DNA of 64,000 bases from Vreelandella songnenensis. GTDB taxonomy: Bacteria; Pseudomonadota; Gammaproteobacteria; Pseudomonadales; Halomonadaceae. The notes beneath the pieces were generated by a model that was given only the letters and a program-made list of their open reading frames with translations, did no database searches and was not told where the DNA came from. Below are positions 30,472-37,421 of this stretch, in pieces. The stretch covers positions 62,001-126,000 of the forward strand of contig NZ_PVTK01000002.1 in the NCBI RefSeq assembly GCF_003002925.1. The letters run 5' to 3'. Position numbers and translations under genes: made by a program. Position 1 is the stretch's first letter. Each line of letters opens with the position of its first letter.

Positions 30472-32178
30472 ATGGACGCGATCTATACGTTCTTTTTAGT
30501 AGGTGGTTCCCTGATGGCGCTTAGCATCCTTGCAAGCCGCCTTTCCTCGATGATGGGGGTCCCACTGCTGCTTATCTTCCTGGGCCTTGGGATGCTGGCC
30601 GGCGAAGAGGGTGTACTCGGGGTAGCCTTTGATGACTACTCGATGGCCTTTGCGATAGGCCATCTGGCGCTTGCCATGATTCTACTGGATGGCGGGCTGC
30701 GCACGCGGCTGAAAACCTTCAGGGTAGGTTTCAAGCCCGCGCTTTCCTTGGCCACTCTTGGTGTCTTCATTACCAGCGCCATCGTTGGCATGATCGCCAT
30801 GTGGGTGTTTGATTTAACCCTTATACAGGGCCTGCTGGTTGGTGCCATTGTCGGCTCGACCGATGCCGCTGCCGTCTTTTCCATGCTGAGTGGGCGCGGG
30901 GTCAACCTCAACGAGCGGGTAGGCGCGACGCTTGAAATCGAGTCGGGCACCAACGACCCGATGGCCATCTTTCTTACCCTGATGCTGGTAGAGTTGCTGG
31001 TAGGCGATATCGGCGGGCCGCTGGAAACCCTGGCTTTCTTTGTTTCCCAATTTGGTATTGGTGTAGTGGTCGGCATTGGTGGCGGCTGGCTGAGCGCCAA
31101 GCTGCTGCGCTGGCTGGATCTCGCGCCCGGCCTTTACGCCATGCTGGCGCTGGCGCTGGGTTTCAGCGTATTCGGCTTGACCAGTGTACTGGGCGGTAGC
31201 GGCTTCCTGGCTATCTATTTGACCGGCGTCATGATTGGCAACCAGCCGGGGCGCCATCTCAACTTCATTCTGCCGGTTCATGATGGTCTGGCCTGGCTTA
31301 GCCAGATCGGCTTGTTCCTGGTGCTGGGCCTGTTGGTAACTCCCAGCCAGCTCTGGGAAGTGGCCCTACCGGCTGGCCTGGTTGCGCTGGCGCTTATCTT
31401 CATCGCCCGTCCGCTTGCCGTGCTGATTACCATCAAGCCGTTCTTCAAGTTCCGCTGGCGCGAAACCTTCTTCATTGCCTGGGTAGGTTTGAGAGGCGCG
31501 GTACCCATCGTGCTGGCCATTTTTCCGGTCATCGGCGGGGTCGAGAATGCGTCGCTGTACTTCAACGTGGCATTTGCCGTTGTATTGATGTCGCTGCTCA
31601 TTCAGGGCGGTTCACTGACGCTGATGGCCCGCTGGCTGAAGGTAGAAGTACCGGCCGGCACCACGCCTAATCGACGAGGCCCGCTCGGGATTCTGCCGGA
31701 CAATGATTTCGAGATGTTCGTTTACACGGTGGAGAACAGCGACCTCGAAGACGTACCCATCCGCCTGTTGCGCTTTCCTTCGGGGGCGCTCATCTCAGCG
31801 CTATTTCGAAACCACGCCATGCTGCATCCCAAAGGCAGCACGCGGTTGAAGCTGGGGGACGTCATTTGCGTGATAGGCCGCACCGAGGATCTCATCGCCC
31901 TCAATCGGCTGTTTAACGGCGATGCCAAGCTCAAGCAGGAGCGAGCCTTCTTCGGTACCTTCACGCTTGATGGTACCGCTCATATGAAAGATGTGGCCCA
32001 GGCCTACGGTTTGACGCTAAGCCCCGGGGAGCACGATATGACCCTAGCCGAGTTCGTCGCCCTGCGTGTAGGTGGGCATCCGGTAGTCGGGGATGACGTG
32101 GATTGGCACGGTATTCATTGGGTAGTCAGCGAGATGGAGAAGGGCACGATTACCCGCGTCGGGCTGCGGTTGTACTAA
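30472..32178 (+). CDS. cvrA: K+/H+ antiporter with TrkA-C domain
   Basis: 568 residues from the ATG at 30472 (ggagag upstream). The CPA1 membrane core is clear (SSMMGVPLLLIFLGLGMLAGEEG; ILLDGGLRTRL; GAIVGSTDAAAVFSML; LEIESGTNDPMAIFLT; WVGLRGAVPIVLAIFP). A cytoplasmic RCK_C/TrkA-C domain follows (LEDVPIRLLRFPSGALISALFR). This matches CvrA/NhaP2, which exports K+ for H+ and helps in osmotic and pH balance, apt for a halophile. Directly upstream of tRNA-Ser. Confidence 0.9.
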   Translation: MDAIYTFFLVGGSLMALSILASRLSSMMGVPLLLIFLGLGMLAGEEGVLGVAFDDYSMAFAIGHLALAMILLDGGLRTRLKTFRVGFKPALSLATLGVFITSAIVGMIAMWVFDLTLIQGLLVGAIVGSTDAAAVFSMLSGRGVNLNERVGATLEIESGTNDPMAIFLTLMLVELLVGDIGGPLETLAFFVSQFGIGVVVGIGGGWLSAKLLRWLDLAPGLYAMLALALGFSVFGLTSVLGGSGFLAIYLTGVMIGNQPGRHLNFILPVHDGLAWLSQIGLFLVLGLLVTPSQLWEVALPAGLVALALIFIARPLAVLITIKPFFKFRWRETFFIAWVGLRGAVPIVLAIFPVIGGVENASLYFNVAFAVVLMSLLIQGGSLTLMARWLKVEVPAGTTPNRRGPLGILPDNDFEMFVYTVENSDLEDVPIRLLRFPSGALISALFRNHAMLHPKGSTRLKLGDVICVIGRTEDLIALNRLFNGDAKLKQERAFFGTFTLDGTAHMKDVAQAYGLTLSPGEHDMTLAEFVALRVGGHPVVGDDVDWHGIHWVVSEMEKGTITRVGLRLY

Positions 32179-32193
32179 TTTCTCTAGAAGGTG

Positions 32194-32221
32194 TTGACTT
32201 ACAAGGGAATGCTGATACTAT
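32194..32221 (+). promoter_or_regulatory. Sigma70-type promoter of tRNA-Ser
   Basis: TTGACT and TACTAT boxes separated by 16 bp, placed so transcription would begin roughly 8-10 nt before the tRNA. Confidence 0.65.
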
Positions 32222-32236
32222 ACGCACCCATAAGCC

Positions 32237-32327
32237 GGAGGGATGGCAGAGCGGTTGAATGCACCGGTCTTGAAAACCGGCATAGGTTAATAGCCTATCC
32301 AGGGTTCGAATCCCTGTCCCTCCGCCA
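32237..32327 (+). tRNA. tRNA-Ser (TGA anticodon)
   Basis: 91 nt including the encoded CCA. Acceptor stem GGAGGGA / TCCCTCC, anticodon loop CTTGAAA (TGA at 32271-32273) on a CCGGT/ACCGG stem, a long type II variable arm (taggttaatagccta) and the T-loop ggttcgaatcc. Its last 14 nt are the core of the genomic-island attachment site and remain intact, so the tRNA should be functional. Confidence 0.97.
32314..32327 (+). repeat. attL core: 14-bp direct repeat in the tRNA 3' end
   Basis: ctgtccctccgcca, identical to 57622-57635. The repeat covers part of the T-stem, the acceptor 3' strand and CCA, a classic integration site for P4-type tyrosine recombinases. Confidence 0.9.
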
Positions 32328-32340
32328 AATATTACGAATA

Positions 32341-32366
32341 AGCCGCTGATTTCAGCGGCTTTTTTG
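32341..32366 (+). terminator. Terminator downstream of tRNA-Ser, supplied by the island
   Basis: agccgctga / tcagcggct hairpin with a short loop followed by a T run, 13 nt after the tRNA. It lies inside the island, whereas a different hairpin (57643-57674) follows the distal tRNA-end copy and is probably the original terminator. Confidence 0.8.
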
Positions 32367-32382
32367 TGTCTGCGATTTAGCT

Positions 32383-32403
32383 GACCCATACTGCAGCCCA
32401 TAC
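32383..32403 (+). promoter_or_regulatory. Candidate integrase arm-type sites, left end
   Basis: gacccatac and cagcccatac in direct orientation, repeating every 12 bp, 56 bp inside attL. The same paired motif with the same 12-bp period occurs at 57480-57501, just inside the other end. In the excised circle these pairs would flank the core, as arm sites do for lambda-type integrases. Confidence 0.6.
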
Positions 32404-32829
32404 TTTGGTTTTGGCTCTCACGGAGCGGTATTGCACCTTTTTGGACGCTGCTTTTCTTTCTAAACTTCCTCTTTCTCACCTTCAGATTGCATTCCAACAA
32501 AACCTTTATGCATGCACACACATGAAGGATGACAGCCCCTTTTCCATCAGATACTGTTATCTTAAGAATTATGAGTGACCGCTATTGGCTGGTAACGATC
32601 TGAAAGGGAAATACAGTTGGGGAAATCCTATGCAAGCTTTGCAGCGAGAGAGTACCTTGGCTGCAAGTATCTGTGGCTCTGACAATTACGCTTGGGCCAT
32701 CTCTATTAGGTTCAACTCATAGCGGCCCTGGTTCATCCTCGTTGGAGTGACACACCATAGACAGCATTATCATCAAATCTTAGATTCACCAAGATTGGCC
32801 TTTCAAATAAAAGTATATAGGGAATAGCG
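32404..32829. other. Gene-free stretch at the left end of the island
   Basis: About 425 bp between the arm-type sites and the SIR2 gene. No convincing reading frame, hairpin or repeat is seen. It must contain the promoter of the SIR2-HerA pair; an AT-rich segment at 32800-32822 ending in agggaa before the GTG start serves as ribosome binding site. Confidence 0.5.
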
Positions 32830-34017
32830 GTGATTTCTATCGGCGACATTTATAACCAAGATCTCAACTTCTTGTTCGGATCAGGAGCGTCTTCTGGGCT
32901 GCTTCCCACGCTGCAGTTGCAAGTAATGACCGGCGAAGGCGACAAACGTTACACACTGGAAGACTTGGCCACTAAGTTCGAACGTGAGGGCGACCGACGC
33001 CTGATCCCGTTATTCATGCACTATTACGCCAATTGCATCCGACCGGCGGAACAGCTCAGCCTAGAAAAGGCAGTAGCAGAGGAGCCAGGTGCCACGGTCA
33101 TCAGAAATTACCGCACTTTCTTGGTCACAGCGTTGGAGATGACTAAGCGCCGCAAGGCACTCGACCGCCGCTGTAATGTGTTCACGACCAACTACGATGG
33201 TTGCTTCCCGCTCGTAGCTGATGCTTTGATCAGGGAGAGTGACATTGATTTCGTGCTCAACGACGGTGCAAGAGGTTTTACTCAACGCATCCTACAGGCC
33301 CGGAATTTTGGGGCCTATATGTGCCAATCTGGCGTATTTGGTCGATATCAGAGCAGCATCCCACAAATCAACCTGATCCACCTGCATGGGTCGGTCTACT
33401 GGAGCAAGTCGAGTGAAACTATACAGGTCGACTACAACCTGTCAGACCGAGAACCCTTGCTGGATGTAAATGCTATTGAGCTGCTGCAGCCCTTCTCTGC
33501 GGCCCTCAACAATCCGGCTTCTATGCTTGCCGATGTGCCCGACCCTGACTTTAGTGTTGAAGCGCTTAAAGCATTCTGGGCAAAATACGAGCAGATGCCC
33601 ATCGTTAACCCAACTAAGTGGAAGTTCCACGAGACCGTATACGAAGAACACTACTACCAGATGCTACGACTGCTCAGCTATGAGCTGGAAAAGCCCAATG
33701 CCGTACTCATTACCTTTGGCTTTTCGTTCGCAGACGAACACATTCTCAACTTGGTCATGCGGTCGCTTTCTAACCCTCGCCTACAGGTTTTTGTGTGCTG
33801 CTTCAACAAGTCGGAGCAAGTAGCGATGGAAGAGAAGTTTAAAAGCCTCCGTAACGTTAAGTGCTTGGTCTTGGAAGGCGAGGAGATGACCTTCACCGCC
33901 TTCAATGAGCAGGTGCTGGCTTGGCCGGATGCGATGACGTCAGCGCAGTTGGTATCTGGTACCGGAGAAATTACCACTGATCTAGAAACATCGGATGCGT
34001 TCGAGGATCTCGTATGA
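32830..34017 (+). CDS. SIR2-like domain protein of a SIR2-HerA defence pair
   Basis: 395 residues. The SIR2-type NAD-binding features are an early FLFGSGASSGLLPTL loop, FTTNYDG with the conserved asparagine, and IHLHGSVYW with the catalytic histidine; a late VLITFGFSFADEHI segment completes the Rossmann fold. In known defence systems such proteins destroy NAD+ on phage infection, halting replication. It starts at a GTG and overlaps the HerA gene by 4 nt (ATGA), so the two are coupled. First gene of the island; GC clearly below that of the backbone. Confidence 0.85.
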   Translation: MISIGDIYNQDLNFLFGSGASSGLLPTLQLQVMTGEGDKRYTLEDLATKFEREGDRRLIPLFMHYYANCIRPAEQLSLEKAVAEEPGATVIRNYRTFLVTALEMTKRRKALDRRCNVFTTNYDGCFPLVADALIRESDIDFVLNDGARGFTQRILQARNFGAYMCQSGVFGRYQSSIPQINLIHLHGSVYWSKSSETIQVDYNLSDREPLLDVNAIELLQPFSAALNNPASMLADVPDPDFSVEALKAFWAKYEQMPIVNPTKWKFHETVYEEHYYQMLRLLSYELEKPNAVLITFGFSFADEHILNLVMRSLSNPRLQVFVCCFNKSEQVAMEEKFKSLRNVKCLVLEGEEMTFTAFNEQVLAWPDAMTSAQLVSGTGEITTDLETSDAFEDLV

Positions 34018-35789
34018 GCATCCGCGTTGGCGAAGTTATTGCGGTGCATGGTACCAAGATAGTCCTTAAGATCGACGAGCAGTCGAGCAAAGAAACTCTC
34101 TTCTACGATGGCGACAAGTACAAGGGAGTGTCGATCCGCGAGTACCTGTCAATCCAGCGTGGATTCCGGGACATAATCTGCATGGTCGAGGGGGAGTTTT
34201 TGGACGAAAGCCGGACAGAACTCCTCGACGGCAAGCAAACCTTCGTCCGAAAGGTTGAGGCAAGACCCATCGGCTACTTCGACCGATCTGGGTTCAACCA
34301 AGGCATCAAGTTTCTGCCAATGATTCAAGACGCTGCCCACCTGTTGTCCGAAGAAAGGATTAGATCCATTTTTGACCGCGAGGCCGATGGTGATTTCAAG
34401 ATTGGGCAAATGCTCAAAGAGGAGATCGCAGTCGGGCTACCCTGGAAGCGCCTATTCAATAGCCACATTGGCATCTTTGGCAACACTGGCAGTGGTAAGT
34501 CCAACACGCTAGCTAATTTATACACCGTTCTATTCGACCAGAAACTGACTGTAATCACGGGCAAGAGCCGGTTCATAATCTTAGACTTTAACGGTGAGTA
34601 TGGTGGCGAGCAGCTTACGTCAGCCGCTAATAAGACGCTCTACCAGCTGTCCACTATGACAAGCCCCGATCAGAATGACCCCACGTCTCGGTTCCCGTTG
34701 GCTCCAGATGAGTTCTGGGAGCTGGAGACGATGGCTCTACTCTTTCAAGCTACCACCAACACGCAACGCCCATTCCTTAGTCGTGTCATTAATGGCAAGC
34801 AGCGCTTTGGAGAAAATCCAGCTTCGTTGGCAAACTACGCCAAGGCCAAATTCAGGCAGTCGTTCTGCGCTGGCGAAGTCAAACCCGCCACGCTAGACCT
34901 GATGCGCACAGTGGCAAAGCGGATGGGCAACCAACCATTGCAGGATCTACTGGCTGAAATCACCTTGTACCGCAATGGTCGCTTCAACTATCGCGGAGCA
35001 TTTATCGATCCGAACGGTACCCAGTATGCAGTGCACATTGCGCCATCTGTGGAGACGCTGGACGCTCAGGGGCTCGATGAATTCGACGAGCTTGTGCTAC
35101 GTGTCAACTTACAGCTAATGTCAGACCTAAACGCAGGCTATGTTCAGTTTGAATACATCCAGCCGCTACTCAAGCGAGTTGAGTCATCATTAGCCAGCCT
35201 ACGGAAAGTCCTAACGATTTCGAGAGTCCCGTCCGCCGAACAGCTACTCACGGTCATCTCGATGCGTCGTTGCAATAACGAGCTGAAGAAGATCCTACCG
35301 CTACTCTTTGCTAAGCATTACTACAACAGCCACAAGTCCGTGGTCGCTAATCCGCCGGATTGCACCATCCATCTTATCATCGACGAGGCGCACAATATTC
35401 TCTCAGACCAGTCTGCACGTGAAAGCGAAACGTGGAAAGACTATCGCCTTGAGCAGTTTGAGGAGATTATCAAAGAGGGGAGGAAGTTCGGCATGTTTAT
35501 CACCATTGCCAGTCAGCGACCGGCCGACATATCGTCGACAATTGTCTCGCAAATACACAACTTCTTTATCCACCGGCTAGTGAACGACCGGGACCTCTAT
35601 CTGATCGACAACACTATTTCCACATTAGATTCGCTGTCCCGGAGCCACATACCTAGCTTGTCGCAAGGGTGTTGTGTGGTGACCGGTACCGCCTTTGAGC
35701 TGCCGATGCTGATTCAAGTTGACAGGCTGCTCGGTAATAAGCAGCCAGCCAGCGAAGACGTCGATCTGGAAAGGCTCTGGAGCGAGTAG
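34014..35789 (+). CDS. HerA-like ATPase partner of the SIR2 protein
   Basis: 591 residues. An N-terminal beta-barrel (HAS-like, MSIRVGEVIAVHGTKIVLKI) is followed by the HerA/DUF87 hexameric ATPase: Walker A FGNTGSGKSNTLANL (about 157-166), FIILDFNGEYGG, Walker B HLIIDEAHNILS and the sensor region ASQRPADISSTIVSQ with the arginine in IHRLVNDRD. Together with the preceding gene it matches the published SIR2-HerA (Nezha-type) anti-phage system, in which HerA assembles with SIR2 and controls its NADase activity. Confidence 0.88.
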   Translation: MSIRVGEVIAVHGTKIVLKIDEQSSKETLFYDGDKYKGVSIREYLSIQRGFRDIICMVEGEFLDESRTELLDGKQTFVRKVEARPIGYFDRSGFNQGIKFLPMIQDAAHLLSEERIRSIFDREADGDFKIGQMLKEEIAVGLPWKRLFNSHIGIFGNTGSGKSNTLANLYTVLFDQKLTVITGKSRFIILDFNGEYGGEQLTSAANKTLYQLSTMTSPDQNDPTSRFPLAPDEFWELETMALLFQATTNTQRPFLSRVINGKQRFGENPASLANYAKAKFRQSFCAGEVKPATLDLMRTVAKRMGNQPLQDLLAEITLYRNGRFNYRGAFIDPNGTQYAVHIAPSVETLDAQGLDEFDELVLRVNLQLMSDLNAGYVQFEYIQPLLKRVESSLASLRKVLTISRVPSAEQLLTVISMRRCNNELKKILPLLFAKHYYNSHKSVVANPPDCTIHLIIDEAHNILSDQSARESETWKDYRLEQFEEIIKEGRKFGMFITIASQRPADISSTIVSQIHNFFIHRLVNDRDLYLIDNTISTLDSLSRSHIPSLSQGCCVVTGTAFELPMLIQVDRLLGNKQPASEDVDLERLWSE

Positions 35790-35894
35790 CAGTCGCGTAT
35801 TGAGAGCGTAACACGGCCCTCTCACAACCTTTACCGGATATTGGCATTGAGCAAATGAACTCCTACATTTATTGACCGTTATATCTTTATTGCA

Positions 35895-36194
35895 ATGTCA
35901 GGATGTCAGCTTGTTGGTTCGGCGGCGCTAGTACAGAACGGTATGGGCACAAAGCTGGATTTATCCTCTTGGTTAGCAGCCGTTTATGTAAAAGACGGCT
36001 TCAGGCATCTAGGGATAGCAACGAAATTGATTGCTCGGTGTGAAGAGAAGGTAGTTCGCTCAGGTGCTAACGCCTAGTACCTCTACACCGAGTTTGCGTC
36101 GAGACTTTATGAGAAGCTCAGCGGGCGTCACATGGAGCGATGCGAATACAAGGAAGTGACAGTCGACGTCATGTGCAAACAGCTCCGCTCTTAA
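35895..36194 (+). pseudogene. GNAT acetyltransferase fragment, internal amber stop
   Basis: Reading from 35895 gives GNAT motif A (WLAAVYVKDGFRHLGIATKL, the Q/RxxGxG/A loop degenerate) up to a TAG at 36075-36077. The same frame then continues with a plausible GNAT tail (YLYTEFASRLYEKLSGRHMERC) to a TAA at 36192-36194. The N-terminal strand is short or missing. The final stop lies inside the attC-like site that follows, as in integron cassettes. Best read as a decayed acetyltransferase cassette; a functional short peptide is unlikely. Confidence 0.7.
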
Positions 36195-36271
36195 CAAACG
36201 CAGGCACGGCGACGGCCTTTTCATTGCGGCTGCGCCTCCACTACAAGCCGCGCGTGCTGCGGGCGTTGGGC
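36189..36271 (+). other. attC-like site (integron cassette recombination site) 1
   Basis: 83 nt from TCTTAAC to GTTGGGC (a perfect GTTRRRY core). Inner arms GCAGGCACG and CGTGCTGC pair except for one extra G, which is the asymmetry typical of attC sites. The stop codon of the acetyltransferase remnant lies in the 5' core. Confidence 0.65.
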
Positions 36272-36296
36272 CACGGTAAACGAAAGCAGGCGGAAA

Positions 36297-37154
36297 GTGA
36301 TAAATCTGACTTACTTGGGAAAAATAGAAGACGCCTTCAAGAAGCGCGGCTACGGATATCAATGGCACGTGATGTCTGGGTACATCATCGAGCAAACCTT
36401 AGGATTGGACTGGTACCGGAAGAACGGCGCCCTTGGAGGCCGCCGTGCCCCTCCGTTTGACCAGAGTATGAAAGAAGAGGTACTAGCGCTCGACAATTAC
36501 CTTAACTTTTTTCGACTCGGGCACATGCTGTTTCTCCTAAGGGACACACCGGGGTTCGAGCAACTCTTGGCGGACTTGTCGCGTCGCGAGTTTGAGCCAG
36601 TCTTCTTTGAGCTGCACGCTGCAGCCCTGCTGGTGCAGAACGGTTATCCGATCCAATTTATCCGTCCCACTGGCGTCAAGGGAGAAGACTACGACTTGCG
36701 AGCGAATGTAGATGGTCAACTTGTTGCTGTTGAGGTGAAGGCGCGCCGCGCGGGACCGATAAAACACTCCCGCTCAATGAGGAACGCGCTGAAAAAGGCA
36801 AAGGAGCAGCTACCGCGGACAAGTCCGGGCGTTATATGCATCGCGATTAGTACTGAATATGACGCAGAGGAAGAAGGGTGACATGTCGAGGAGGAAATAG
36901 AAGCAATCCTCTATGAGTTTTTGTCGAAAACAAAGCGGGTGAACGGCGTCTTCGTCGTCTGGCATAGATGGGCTGGAGATCCGCTGCTGTGCATGACGGT
37001 TGTAAAGGAGTACAGAAACCATAACGCTCGGAATCACCTTTGCCGCGAATGGCTTATAAAGCCTGCGGCAGATGGCGTTCAAAACGGTTTCCCCTCCTTT
37101 ATGTCGAAGGCACAACAAAGCGATTCAGCCGACACAGCAAAACCGCGCGGCTGA
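36297..37154 (+). pseudogene. PD-(D/E)XK nuclease-like cassette gene with in-frame TGA
   Basis: A GTG start with AGG 6 nt upstream opens 194 residues ending at TGA (36879-36881). The same frame continues for another 90 residues (HVEEEIEAILYEFLSKTKRV, NGVFVVWHRWAGDPLL) to a TGA inside the next attC-like site. The first part contains GEDYDLRAN followed by VAVEVKARR, the D...ExK arrangement of the restriction-endonuclease fold. Either it was inactivated by one point mutation, or the first ORF alone is made. No family name is offered. Confidence 0.6.
37041..37070 (+). repeat. Strong nested hairpin within the cassette
   Basis: TGCCGC/GCGGCA (37041-37046, 37065-37070) encloses GGCTT/AAGCC (37051-37055, 37059-37063). 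It is flanked by ATAACG and GGCGTTC, so it may be the folded part of a third, degenerate attC lying inside the reading frame. Confidence 0.5.
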
Positions 37155-37169
37155 GCTTCAGCGTTCTAT
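37110..37169 (+). other. attC-like site 2
   Basis: 60 nt. R'' GCACAAC, 8-nt spacer, L'' TCAGCCGA, a short loop region, L' CGGCTGAG, 7-nt spacer, R' GTTCTAT. Spacings match those remembered for the aadA-type attC sites. R' deviates from GTTRRRY. The stop codon at 37152-37154 falls inside it, as expected for a cassette. Confidence 0.7.
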
Positions 37170-37221
37170 CAGAGTGTTGCCTAAAAGACCGCTCTTGGCC
37201 GAAATTGGAATACTCGTACAT

Positions 37222-37383
37222 ATGTACTATCGACCCCAATCGGACATGCTTGGGAATGCAGCAGGAGCGGAATTTTGGCTATATTGCCTAATGGAAATTA
37301 ATAGCCCAAAGGGTCATAGGCTTGGGAGAATATGGAAGGTTGTATTTACTGGAAAAAGTGCCAGCATACTCATTCAATCATAA
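37222..37383 (+). CDS. Possible small cassette ORF (53 aa), unrecognised
   Basis: ATG to TAA reading MYYRPQSDMLGNAAGAEFWL... ending GRIWKVVFTGKSASILIQS. It lies between the second attC-like site and the Lit/DUF3987 gene, where a further cassette would sit. Only a weak GGAA is upstream and no family is recognised; it could equally be chance. The 267-bp stretch 37155-37421 has no other candidate. Confidence 0.25.
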   Translation: MYYRPQSDMLGNAAGAEFWLYCLMEINSPKGHRLGRIWKVVFTGKSASILIQS

Positions 37384-37421
37384 AACACGCCGTCTAATAA
37401 CTGTTATATGCCATAGGAGAG

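Noticed and set aside
32150-32521. 123-residue minus-strand ORF across tRNA-Ser
   Set aside because: It is the antisense translation of the tRNA and its flanks (GIRTLDRLLTYAGFQ type), a well-known false protein.
36879-36881. Selenocysteine reading of the in-frame TGA
   Set aside because: No SECIS-like hairpin is seen immediately after the TGA, and the family is not a selenoprotein; a mutation is simpler.
37391-37409. GTCTAAT and GTTATAT motifs, resembling attC core boxes
   Set aside because: They are only 6 nt apart with no arms able to form an attC stem; could be a cassette junction relic but cannot be supported.
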